NCBI GenBank assembly: GCA_011503125.2
Contig: WWBZ02000002.1
Coordinates: 1 to 64,000 of the forward strand
Length of the DNA stretch: 64,000 nt
Origin: Botryosphaeria dothidea
Taxonomy: Eukaryota; Ascomycota; Dothideomycetes; Botryosphaeriales; Botryosphaeriaceae
Direction of reading: 5' to 3'
Positions 1 through 10,674 of this stretch are shown one piece after another (the first letter of the stretch is position 1; every line of letters begins with the position of its first letter). Below the pieces are notes generated by a model, which was given only the letters and a program-made list of their open reading frames with translations, was not told where the DNA came from and made no database searches. The position numbers and the translations under genes were made by a program.

Positions 1-1194
1 ATTTACTAAAGCCCGCTATATCTATACGGCCGTAGTAAGGCTAGTCCTTATCTACGGCTATAGAGTATAGTATACTCTAGAGAGAATCCTAGAGTAGAGG
101 AAAATAGCTATCTAGCTACTAAAGAAGATCTAAAACTAGTATCTACGCACTATCTTAGGGGCGTATAAGTTAACTAGTATATAAATCTTAGAGTATAAGA
201 TAGAAATTCCCCTACTCTTACTATACCTAGACGAACTAATACTAGCCTAGGCTATTAGAGCTAAAGATAGCCTAGTCGTAGTAGTAGTAGAGGAAACTTA
301 CTAGAGTATTAAATAAATAGCTCGGGCTACTCTAAGTACTAGAGACGCCGCTAGCTCTACTAGAAGAACCCTACTTAGAAAAAAGATAAACTTACTCCTT
401 AACTACTATCTCTCTACCTACTAGAGTCTCTTAGAGCGAACGAAGCTACGTATAGTATATAGAAATAAGTAGAAGAAGAGATAGATAAAGTCTACTAGCT
501 AGGAAAGATAAGATAAGCTAGTAGTCTAAAGTATATAATAGAACCTAAAAATTAGATAAATCTATAGCGAACTATCTAAGCTATAGAGTATAATCGCTAC
601 CCTACTACGTATAGAGTATATTAGACTAGAGAACTTCTTCTTAAGGCGTAAGGTACTAAAGTATCCTAGTTCTATCTATCTATACGGCTAGTATAGATAA
701 ATCCTAAAGTATATTCTCTTCTTCTACTCCTACTTCTAATAGAATAGAGTATAGATACTCTAAAGAGTAGGGACTACGGACTACTACTCCCTTCTCTTAA
801 TAAAGAAGAGGATTAAAGTAGTAATAGACTAGTTTTTACGCCTAGGGCTACTTAAGTAATTTAGCTTAGTAAGAAAACTAATATAGAAAGATAACTAGAA
901 AGAGAAACTAGGAGGATAACTAGGACTACTAGAACTACTAGAACCTAGATAACTACGAGAATAAGAACTAAAGAGATAGGTCTAGTAGGTAAATATAGGG
1001 CTACTATAGTAGCCGCTACTAGTAAGAAGAAAAAATAAGAACTAGTATAGAATAGTATACTTAGAGAGAGAGAAGGGGTTTTTACTAGGCGAAAAGATTT
1101 TCCCTCTTATATAAAATAACTATAGATAGCTAGCCCCGTATAGATTCGTAAGAGAGCTATATCGGAAAGAAATAAATTTATCTATCTATCTATC
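1..1194 (+). mobile_element. LINE copy A, 3' part, RIP-degraded
   Basis: This is the 3' portion of an APE-type LINE, cut at its left by the window edge. It matches, base for base apart from RIP-type transitions, the stretch from the end of the reverse transcriptase to the tail of the copy at 10675-15828 (from about 14,650) and of the copy at 49062-54533 (from about 53,345). It ends with the family-typical TTTATCTATC tail at about 1178-1194. Directly afterwards the sequence jumps to ORF1 zinc-knuckle sequence of another copy, so A was probably inserted into copy B. Its own target duplication cannot be checked because the left flank is outside the window. Confidence 0.85.
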
Positions 1195-2577
1195 TATAGT
1201 AAGATATATAATACTAGAAACTACTCTAAGAAAAGTATATAGTACGTAAACTACTCTTAAAGGTATATAGTCTAGAGTAACTTCTATCTAGTATATAGAG
1301 CCTATTATACTAAGACCGCCTAGGCCCGTCTAGTAGTACTAGAAAGGTACTAGGAAAGACCCCTAATAACTAAAATATAGTCTTAAACTAACTAGTTAAC
1401 TATTAGACTAAGGAAGAGAATTAGAGAGAAGAAGCCGATTAAGAGGGGACTAGGTAGGCTAAGAGACTTAAGCCGTCCTTCGCCTTCTAACTAAATAAGG
1501 TTTACTAAACTTAATAGCTTATAATACGCCTTAGAGAAGCCCGCGGGAACTTCCTTCTTATAGTCTATACTACTAGCCTTCTCGTAGCCGGACCTAGAGA
1601 TAGAAGAAAGTTAATATTAGATATAGACTCTCTCTCTATTATATAGTATAACGTCTATAAGAGTAAGAATAGGATAATACTTCCGCTCTTTAAGGAAGTA
1701 GACCTAAAGATCTACTATATCCTAGCTATTTAGAAACCTTAGAGAAATCTAAGAGTTAAGATAATAGTAAAATATTCTATCTACTATATAGTTTTTTTCT
1801 AGAAGAAAGTAGTAAGAACCTACTTCTTTATAAGTAAGGCTATTAGCCCTAACTCCTAGTAAGTAATAGTCTATTTACTAGATCTTATTATACTATTTCT
1901 TATTACTAAGATATATATAATCTATATCTATAACTACTATAATCTTCCGCTAGCCTCTTATACTAGTATAGCGCTAAAAACCCTATCTCTTCTACCGGAA
2001 GTTCTTAGAAAACTAAGAAAGTATATTCTTCTAGAAGACTTTAACCTCTACTATTCTATTTAGAGAGATATAACCTTTCTAATATACTATACTCTAGCGA
2101 ATAATCTAATTAAGATAGCTACTATAGCTAATCTTAACCTAGCCCTTCTAATAGGTACTATTACTAGACGAGATAGTAGTAGCGAGAGTACTTTAGATCT
2201 TATCTTTATATTACGGTAGCTAGAGGAGAGAATTCTTAGCTATAGAGTTAGCTAGAAGCTCGAATTATTCTCTAACTACCTACCTATTCTTACTATACTT
2301 AATTTTTCTCTTACCTCCGTAGAACTACGTTCTCTAAGACCCTAGTAGAAGAAAGTAGACTAGAAGAGAACTAATAATATACTCTAATTAAAGCTCGAAT
2401 ATCTTAAAGTAGCCCCTCTTAATACTAAAGTAGACTTAGATTACTTTACTATACTACTCTAGGAGGCTATCTAAAAAATAATCTAAAAGACTATTCTAGT
2501 AGCGAGACCCTCGCCCTAGACCTCTATATAATAAATAAAGAAGTATTCGGATCTAGTATACTAGGCTAGAGTAGCTA
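1195..2577 (+). mobile_element. LINE copy B, segment 1 (ORF1 end, endonuclease)
   Basis: The segment runs from the ORF1 zinc-knuckle region through the ORF1/ORF2 junction near 1608 and the apurinic-endonuclease-like part of ORF2. It aligns with 11840-13215 of the inner LINE copy and with about 50,545-51,915 of the lightly mutated copy. It is interrupted at 2577/2578 by the Gypsy element and resumes at 9541. It is strongly RIP-mutated and cannot be expressed as protein. Confidence 0.85.
2573..2577. repeat. Target site duplication (left) of the Gypsy element
   Basis: The five bases AGCTA directly before the left LTR are repeated directly after the right LTR at 9541-9545. The uninterrupted LINE copy at 13210-13220 carries AGCTA once at this point. 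A 5-bp duplication is normal for Ty3/Gypsy integration. Confidence 0.9.
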
Positions 2578-2997
2578 TATTACGCTAGGCCTTAGAAATA
2601 AGAAAGTCTAAGGGGCTTAGGCGTCGGGAAGGTACGTAGCGTCTAGGAGTTTTACTACCGCTATTAGGATATTACTTATATAAGAAGATAGTAGCCGTAG
2701 CTAAGTAGGGAAGATAAATAAGATAGGTATTAAGTAATAATTAGAATTAACTACGAAGGTCTTATCTACTTATAAACGAATATAGTCTATATACTATAAT
2801 TAGCCGGTAGTTTAGCTAGACTATAGTATTAGTATAGATAGTAGGGTAGTTAATAGCTAAGAGTAATCTACTTCTAGGGGTCGGGCTTACTAGCCGCCTA
2901 AATAGGTTAAGCGTATTTCGGGGTTCGGCACGTAATAATCCGATCCCGCTTATAAGTTTCTACTATACCGCTTACTCTACTTCCTAGGCCCGTAATA
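2578..2997 (-). repeat. 3' LTR of the Gypsy element (RIP-mutated)
   Basis: The 420-bp repeat is nearly identical to 9121-9540, differing mainly by transitions. Its ends read TATTACG and CGTAATA. These fit a standard TGTTACG...CGTAACA LTR in which the terminal TG and CA have been converted to TA by RIP. Because the coding sense is minus, this left copy is the 3' LTR. Confidence 0.92.
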
Positions 2998-3122
2998 CTA
3001 TCTCTTCTCTAAGTAGCTTTCGGCCCGAAAGCTTTCTTATAAGTATATATATACTTCTAAGATCTTTTTTTTTTATTAGGAATACTAATTTCCTTATTAT
3101 AGTTTTAGCTCGTACCTAGCGT

Positions 3123-3957
3123 CGTGTTATATTAGTCTAGCGTATCGTAGTTCGTTATCGTAGGGTTTCTACGGCTTCTTCTTATACCCGCTATATTCGT
3201 CTAGATTTAGTTTATTACGCCGCTTCTTTCTATTCTGCCTATTTCGGCTATACTAGGAAAGATCTTACGTCGTACGAGGCTATAGCTTCTTCCGTTAATA
3301 CGGAGTATAAGTTAGGCCTTTCTTTCTTTTCTTATCGTAGTAGCTAACTATTTCTTAGTTCGGTACTTAGATCGGGCTCGTAAGAGTTTAGAGCGCTAGC
3401 TTTAAGAGGTAGCTATAGAGATTAATTAGGACGAGGAGGCCGCTAATACTACTACTACTACTACTAATACGGCGGCTTAGGCGGCGTTAGTAGCGGCTTA
3501 GTATACTAGTCGCGTAGCGAAGCGGTTACGAACTCGGTAGTAGAAGGAGCGGCGGTTACGTTTATTACTCCGGTCCGTAGAGTAGCGCGATATAGCCCTA
3601 TTTTCTTATAAAATATAGTAGCTTAAGTAGGAGGAGCGGGTAGAGCGGGAGGCTACTATTCGAGAGAGCCGTCCTTCTTAGAACGTTTCCGAGGTTTCTA
3701 TCGAAGAGGCTATACTATATTTATTTAGCGGGTCCGGTAGTAACGTAGCGGGTACCGATAGCGTAATCTCCCGGTAGGCTCCCGTAGATTAGCTTTAGAT
3801 ATTACTAGATCCTCCTTCTAGTTTTACGTCCTAGAAGAACGCTCTAGAGCTAGACGATCTAGGTTTTATTAGTAGAAGTCCGCGAGAAGTTCTAGGTAAC
3901 TAAGATTTAGTAAGGGTTCCTAGGTATTTTCTAAGTCTTCGTAGTTTTTCTATTTAA
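3123..3957 (+). pseudogene. Antisense reading frame inside the Gypsy element, between integrase and 3' LTR
   Basis: From 3361 to 3957 one plus-strand frame (codons starting at 3361) is broken only by TAG/TAA codons that RIP can make from CAG/CAA. It closes with TAA TAA at 3952-3957. Reading through those stops gives a charged, probably coiled-coil stretch (ending ...RTRQQKERRLRLLLRSVEQRD, about 3520-3590) followed by an acidic, serine-rich tail. Upstream, about 3123-3330, another plus-strand frame has protein-like composition (rich in Tyr, Arg, Ser), so a frameshift or lost intron lies near 3335-3360. This is opposite to gag-pol. I recognise no domain. It may be an accessory antisense gene of this element family or a captured host gene fragment. 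Confidence 0.5.
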
Positions 3958-4199
3958 TAAGGTATTTAAGCTAACCGTTAGAGTCCCTTTTACTATCTAG
4001 GATTTTTTTAATATTCTATTTCTACGCGTCTTCGGGTTAGATTTCTTTCTTAAGATATTCCGGTGTTTAGGCGTTTTAGGGTGCTAGTTTAAGGAGTGCT
4101 ATATAGAAGACTAGACTTCGGCGTATATTCTTTAGTAATTTAAGTTTAAATATAATAGAGGAAAGTTTTTATTTAATTTCGAAGGGACTAATTTTCTTA

Positions 4200-7100
4200 T
4201 AATCTAATTTAGAGCTTAGTCGGTTAGTTTTAAGGTTTTTAGTAAGTAGCTAGACTTTATCTCCCTCTTCTAGGGGTAGCGGCTCCTAGCGCCTTCGGTT
4301 ATAGTATATAGCTATACGGTAGTTAATAAATTCGATATCTCGGGCGAGGCTTTAGTATAGTCCTTTTAGTTATTCTACTTAGAGTATTTCTTTCTACGCT
4401 ATATTTTCCTAGGAAATAGATTCTCTATAGGCTCGGGGTTCGAAACCGTAGTTAACGTAGAACGGCGTTTCTTAGGTTATTTCCGCGATTATACTATTAT
4501 ATATAAATTAGGCTAGAGATAGAAATTCTATCTAGTCGTTTTATTAGTAGTTTACGTAACTTCGTAGGTATTCTTCTAAGGTTTAATTAAGCCGTTCCGT
4601 TTATTTATCCGTCTAAGGGTGGTAGGCGGTAGATAGCTTATACTTTATTCCGAGTTTATTTATTAGGGTCTACTAGAATCGTGCGCGGAAGCGGGTGTCT
4701 TAGTCTAAGATAATTATCTCTAGTATTCCGTAGTTTACGAGAATATAGCGTAGGAAGATATATACTAGCTTAGGGACTCCCGAGGCTTCTTTATAGAGGA
4801 TAAAGTACCTCTATTTCGAGAGTCTATCCGTAATTACTAGGATAAAATCGTAGCGCGTACTAGTAAGGAGTTCTTTAGACTTAGATAGTTTAGTAATAAA
4901 GTCTAGTACGATAACTTTCTATAGTCGGTCTAGCGGGGTAATTAGCTATAGTTTTCTATATAGAGCGTGGCGTACTACCTTATTTCGGGCGTAGTTCTTA
5001 TATTCTATAATAAACTAGCGTACTTTCTTCCTAAGATACGGTATATAGAATAATCGCTCTATTCGTTCCGTAGTAGGGTTAATACCGCGGTAGCCGTAGG
5101 CTAGAGATATATAGATATTCTTAATTATTTATCGCCTAAGTCGTTAAGGTACGTAGACTAGCTCCTTAAAGAGGATAGTTTCTTCTAGGCTTAGTATAAG
5201 ATTAGAATCTTCCTCGGGGTATTCGCGAATTTACTCTAGAAGTTATTATACTATAGTATCGTTTTCGTAGGCTACTCGAATATACTCTTCCTAAGTAATT
5301 TCTAAGGAATTAATTTCTTAAGGAAGGTCCGTGCTTAGGATTTTCTCCGGATTTTAAGGTTCTACTTAGTTTAGTAATTCCTAGTTTAAGGATTCTCCTT
5401 AATTTTAAAATTCTTCTAGATTATATATTTATTAATTTAGTAATTCTTAAGGATTTCGTGATCTTTAGTTATTTTAGGTTTCTTAGTTTTAGAATTCTAG
5501 CCTATTTTAGCTTCTTACCTAATTTCGCGTAATTAGTACTAAGAGACGAATTGCCGCTAGTTCTAGTTACGGATAGTTAAGTTTAATATTTTCTTTATTA
5601 TTTCGTTCTAAGAGTACGGAAGATAGTTCGGGCCGGTTAAGAGTATAGTCGTATCTTCGGCTAAGTACGTCTACCTTCCCGTTTTCGGATTTCTTACGAT
5701 ATACTATCTTAAAGTTAAATAAGGCTAATTATTCTACCTATCTTACTTACTATCGGTTAAGAATTTTTATCGTTATAAAGGCTCCTAGGTTTTAGTAGTT
5801 AGAATATACTATTATTTTAAAGTTCGCTCCTTCTAGATAGTATCTCTATTCTTTAAAGGCGATAACGATAGTAAGTAATTCCTTATCGTAGATATTATAG
5901 TTAAGTTCTACCGGGGTTATTTTTCTAGAATAGAAGGCTACGGGGTAAAGTCGTTCTTAGTTATCGGGTTAGCTAAGATAGGCTTCTATAGTATAGTCGG
6001 AGGCGTTAGTTTCTAGGTATATTAGTTTATCGAGATCGAATAGTACTAGAACTAGGGCTTTTATAAAGGTCTTCTTAAGTAGCTTGAAGGCTTTCTTCTA
6101 TAGATCTTACTAGTTAAAGCGAGTATTCTTTCGTATAAGCCGAATTAAGGGTTCTACGAGTTTAGCGTAATCTCGGATAAATCGCCGGTAGAAGTTAGTA
6201 AAGCTTAGAAATAATTATACTTCTCGAAGGTTCTTAGGTATAGGCTAGCTAAGAATAGAGTCTACTTTCTTAGAGTCTATTATAACTTCGCCGGATCGGA
6301 TAATAAATTTTAGGAACTCTACTTCTTAAATATAGAAGGCGTATTTTTTAGGTTTAACCTATAGCTTCCGTTCTTATAGCTTCTTTAGTACCTTCTCTAC
6401 GTATTTCTAGTATTCTTCGAGTATTTCGGAGTAGATTAAGATATCGTCGAGGTATACGGTATAGAAGACGTCTAGGTATTCGTAGAGAGTATCGTTAATT
6501 ATAGCTTAGAAGGTTACGGGAGCGTTCGTAAGTCTAAAGGGTATAACTAGGTATTCGAATAGTCCGAATCGGCTTCGCTATACTATTTTTTATTCTTCCT
6601 CTTTCTTAATTCTAATTAGGTAATAGCCGTCTTAGAGATCTAGTTTAGTAAAGTATTTTACTTTCCGTAGGCGGTCGCGTAGCTCGTTAATCCGGGGTAG
6701 AGGGTACCGGTTCTTAATAGTAATATCGTTTAAGGCTCGGTAGTCTATATATAGTCGTAGTTTACCTTCTAGTTTTAGTATAAATAGGATAGGGGATGCT
6801 ACTAAGGACTACGAGGGCCGTATATATTCTTTCCGAAGGTAGATTTCGATATATTTCTTAAGTACTTAGAGTTCTTTTTCTAATAGGGAGTATAAGAATC
6901 CGAATTTAGGTATTATTTCGGGGATTAGGGGTATCTTATAATCCTACGGCTAGTATTTAGGTAATATATCCTCTTCGGTTTTTTCCGTAAAGAGGTCGAA
7001 GTATCGATACCGAAGGGGTACGTGGTCTAGGGGGTTCTCTAGTTTAGCGGAGCTAACTTATCTTAAGTCGTATCTTATACGTTCTTAGGGTTCTCGGGGT

Positions 7101-7700
7101 TTCGGGGTTTTCTAGGATCTTTAGGTTTTTCTACGGGAAAGGCAGGCGACTCTATAGGCCTACTAAACTTCTAGGGGTTATTATATCTCGATCTTAATTT
7201 CTTAGAGGGTAGCGCGTATTTAAAATATTCTAGTAGGGTTACCGTTCTTAACTTCTTTTCGAAGAGCTTTCTTAGAGATCTTACTAACCCGAACTAGCTT
7301 ACTCCGGGTTATCTATAGATATACTAACGCCGCTATAGTACTAAATAGCTACTACGTCTCGTTCTTTTCTCTAGACCTAAACTTTACTTCTCTAGTTTCC
7401 TAATCGATATAGAGTTTCTATTTCTAGAGCTAGGGGAGCCCTAGGATAATATCGTATTCTAGGGTTTTTATAATATCTAAGTAGATTCTTTCTCGGTGTT
7501 TTCCTCGGGATAGTACTAGTTCTTAGATTTCTATAAAGATTAGCCCTCCTCTATATATACTAGGCGAGCTATCTATAGTAATAAGTTTATAGAAATATTT
7601 CTTCTCTCGGTATCGTATATTATATTTTTCTATAAAGCGGGGGTTAATATAGTTTCCTCCGTCTACTAAGTTAATAAGAACTCTTACTCGTCGTCCGTTA
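4200..7700 (-). pseudogene. Gypsy pol region (protease, RT, RNase H, integrase), degraded
   Basis: On the minus strand a retropepsin-like stretch (VDGGNYINPRF, about 7690-7620) is followed by reverse transcriptase containing VYLDDILIYSE at about 6470-6425. Sequence in the RNase H position (about 6050-5650) comes next, then an integrase core whose AYHP/TERLN block lies near 4625-4570. The edges are approximate. Many in-frame TAG/TAA codons from RIP interrupt every domain. Order and motifs place it in Ty3/Gypsy rather than Copia. Confidence 0.85.
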
Positions 7701-9120
7701 GCGAGTATATTAATAACTAGGTATTTAGCGTATTCGGCTAGGGGTTCCTAGTCTAGTAGTATAGTATAGAATAATCTAATAGAGTTACCGGTCGTAGTTA
7801 TAGTTACTTAAAGGGGCGCTAGGGGCTACGCCTCTACCCGCTCCTAGATTAGAGGCTCTTTTAGTTTTTTATCTTAGGCTAGTATCTACTAGATTCTTTA
7901 GCTTCTTAGTAGACTTCGTACTTATTATTAGTATAGTCGGCCTAGTACTATTTAGGATAAGAGTTCTCGGGTTCGGCTATCTAAGTAGTTATAGTCTAGC
8001 GTATATTCCTAGGATTAGAGGTTTTCTTATATTATCGCGCGTAGTATTTCTTTTTATCGTAGCGGAGGTAGAGATCTTCTTTACGACGGCGGTCTTTCTC
8101 TTCCTAGAATAGAGATCCTCTTATTTTAGTACTATCGAGGTCTATAGGGTCGCTCGGAGGGGTAGTATATCTTAGTTATCTAGTATTAGCGGTAGGCTAA
8201 GGCGTTCTTTCTATTTCCCGTCGTTAATTATATAGGCGCGTGTCGAGTTAGATAGCTACGCGAGTAACCTCTTAGTAGGATTCGGGTAGTTTAATTCTAG
8301 TAAATTTATCCTTAATATTATTCTTAAGGCCTTCGTAGTATATTATTCTTAGAACGGGGTCGGGCTATTAGAGTCGGGAGGCGTATAGACGGAACTAGAT
8401 CGTATAGGTAGCCGCGGAGCTAGTTTACTTAAGGGTCTAGATTCGATATATCGCGTCTTAGTATTAGTTCTTATTCTCGAAGGTTTCTCGGAGGTTTTTT
8501 ATAAAGGTATTAAAGCTAAGAAAGAGCTTAGTTATTTCTTTATATTAGTCTATCTTTCCGAAGTCTTCTTAGTAGAATTCGAACTATCGGGCTACGTTAC
8601 CGCGGAGGTATAACCTAGCGAAGAAGATTTTCTAAGTATTATTTTAGAAGGCCGTTTTAAATAGGTGGAAGTAGGTGTTTAGTTAGCGTAGGAACTCGTC
8701 TAGCTTGCTTCGGGTGCCGTTAAAGATATCTAGTTTCTTAACTTTAAACTTAGGGTTATACGTCTAGATAGGAGTATTTTCGGTAGGGGTTAGCGTAGGG
8801 ATTCGTGTAGTGCGGTTAATAGAGAAGGCTTATCCCCTAATAAAGTACTCTAGAAGAACTTAGCCGTAATCTTCCGATACGTTCGGTAGGAGTCGCGGTC
8901 TATTAATATCGCGAGATAGGGAGGCGACGCCTATAGTATAGGCCTCCATAATAAGAGTACGGGTTTCTAGGTTAGGTATACTAGGGATAATCGGTCTAAT
9001 ATTATTTATTTAGTCCTCCTTATTAGAGAGCGAGGCGCGAATCTTAGTTTAGATTATTATAGTTAGTTTTATCGTAGAGGGTTTTTCTTATCTTCGGTGC
9101 CTATAAGGTAGTAGTTAAAG
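7701..9120 (-). pseudogene. Gypsy gag and leader region, degraded
   Basis: This lies between the protease-like stretch and the 5' LTR, where gag is expected on the minus strand. It is too RIP-damaged to translate convincingly, and I could not fix a zinc knuckle with confidence. The primer binding site should sit just below 9120, but RIP prevents a clean tRNA match. Confidence 0.5.
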
Positions 9121-9540
9121 TATTACGCTAGGCCTTAGAAATAAGAGAGTCCGAGGGGCTTAGGCGTCGGGAAGGTGCGTAGCGTCTAGGGGTTTTACTA
9201 CCGCTATCGGAATATTACTTATATAAGGGGATAGTAGCCGTAGCTAGGTAGGTAAGATAAATAAGATAGGTATTAAGTAATAATTAGAATTAACTACGAA
9301 GGTCCTATCTACTTATAAACGAATATAGTCTATATACTATAATTAGCCGGTAGTTTAGCTAGACTATAGTATTAGTATAGATAGTAGGGTAGCTAATAGC
9401 TAAGGGTAATCTACTTCTAAAGATTAGGCTTACTAGCCGCCTAAATAGGTTAAGCGTATTTCGGGGTTCGGCACGTAATAATCCGATTCCGCTTATAAGT
9501 TTCTACTATACCGCTTACTCTACTTCCTAGGCCCGTAATA
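9121..9540 (-). repeat. 5' LTR of the Gypsy element (RIP-mutated)
   Basis: The 420-bp partner of 2578-2997, with the same TATTACG...CGTAATA ends and followed by AGCTA at 9541-9545. Equal length of the two LTRs and differences restricted mostly to transitions suggest that RIP, not age, accounts for most divergence between them. Confidence 0.92.
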
Positions 9541-10674
9541 AGCTAGAAGAAAGTAGACGGCTATAGAGAGGGAGAAGGACTAAGTAGTATACTAAACTAT
9601 TACTAATAGTAAGAAAAGATAGATTAGAAGAGATAGAATAAAAGTATAGCGTAGAATAGTAGCTAAGATTACTTCGAACCTATCTATACTCTAAAAGCTT
9701 TTAAAGTAGATAAGAATAAGAGTACTAGAACCTCTAGTCCTATCTTAGTTTCTATTTCTCTAAAAAGTAGATAAATAACTATATTACGATAACTAGTTTA
9801 AGGTAGAAATCCTTACTAACTAGTTCTTCCTACCTTCTAGAGCTACCGACCTCTTAGATCTAGATAGATATATATATCTAGTACTAGTAGAGATTTCCTA
9901 AAACCTTACTAAAGAGTAGATCCTCTATACTATTAAGAAGCTTTTTCTAAATAAGATACTAGGCCTAGATAAGATTACTAATAGATTTCTAAAGTAATAC
10001 GCTAAGATACTAAGGGAACCTCTTACTAGGCTCTTCTAGAAATATCTCGTACTTAGATACTACCCTAGATAGTTTAAAAGCTCTATTACCGTAGTTCTTA
10101 GGAAACTATAGAGAAACGACTATACTAAAGCTAAGTTATTTAGGCTAATTACTTTACTTAATACGCTAAAGAAGCTACTTAAGAGGATTATAGTAGATAG
10201 AATCTTCTAGGCTACTAAAGTATATAGCCTACTTTCTAATATATAAATAGAAGTTAGAAGAAATAGATTCGTAGTAGTAGCTCTTAACCTACTTATAGAA
10301 TAGATCTATACTATCTAGATATAAGATCTAGAGCTAGTAGCTTTAGTTCTTAGCCTAGATATCTCGGAAGTATATAACTACGTATCTTATAGAAGGCTTC
10401 TCTATAATATAAGAATAGTAAAACTTTTAGAATAGGTAGAAAAATTTACCTAATTCTTTCTATAGAACCGTACTACTTAGCTATCCTTCGGAGACTTTAC
10501 TAGTCTACTAATCTAGATCTTAACCGGAATTTCCTAGAGATTCTTACTATCGCCGATACTCTATCTATTCTTTACTTCTAACCTACTTATATAGCTATAT
10601 AGAAGTAATATCTTCCTTCTTAGATTCGTCGATAATACTAATATTCTAACCTTTAGTAGATCTATAGAATAGAA
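9541..10674 (+). mobile_element. LINE copy B, segment 2 (linker and reverse transcriptase)
   Basis: It continues copy B after the Gypsy insertion; the first five bases are the right Gypsy target duplication. It aligns with 13216-14349 of the inner copy and with about 51,910-53,045 of the lightly mutated copy. It includes the RT blocks with the FVDD active site, near 10,620-10,635. It is interrupted at 10674/10675 by the complete inner LINE copy F. Confidence 0.87.
10660..10674. repeat. Target site duplication (left) of inner LINE copy F
   Basis: The 15 bases ATCTATAGAATAGAA recur at 15829-15843 after the tail of the inner LINE. Uninterrupted copies have the motif once (about 14337-14351). 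The first one or two bases are ambiguous because the LINE tail itself ends in TATCT. Confidence 0.88.

Larger units (their letters stand above)
2578..9540 (-). mobile_element. Ty3/Gypsy LTR retrotransposon, RIP-degraded
   Basis: This is a 6,963-bp element with two 420-bp LTRs and a perfect AGCTA target duplication, inserted in LINE copy B. Coding sense is on the minus strand. There the reading order is a degraded gag region, a protease-like stretch (about 7690-7620), reverse transcriptase with the YLDDILIYS active-site block (about 6470-6425), RNase H, and integrase with an AYHP-T-TERLN-like block (about 4625-4570). This protease-RT-integrase order is that of Metaviridae. A plus-strand reading frame lies between integrase and the 3' LTR. 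RIP has introduced stops throughout, so the copy is dead. Confidence 0.92.

Noticed and set aside
1175..1200. Short TATC direct repeats as a CRISPR-like or microsatellite array
   Set aside because: These are the tetranucleotide tails of LINE copies, present at each copy's 3' end (also near 16,765, 17,590 and 54,525).
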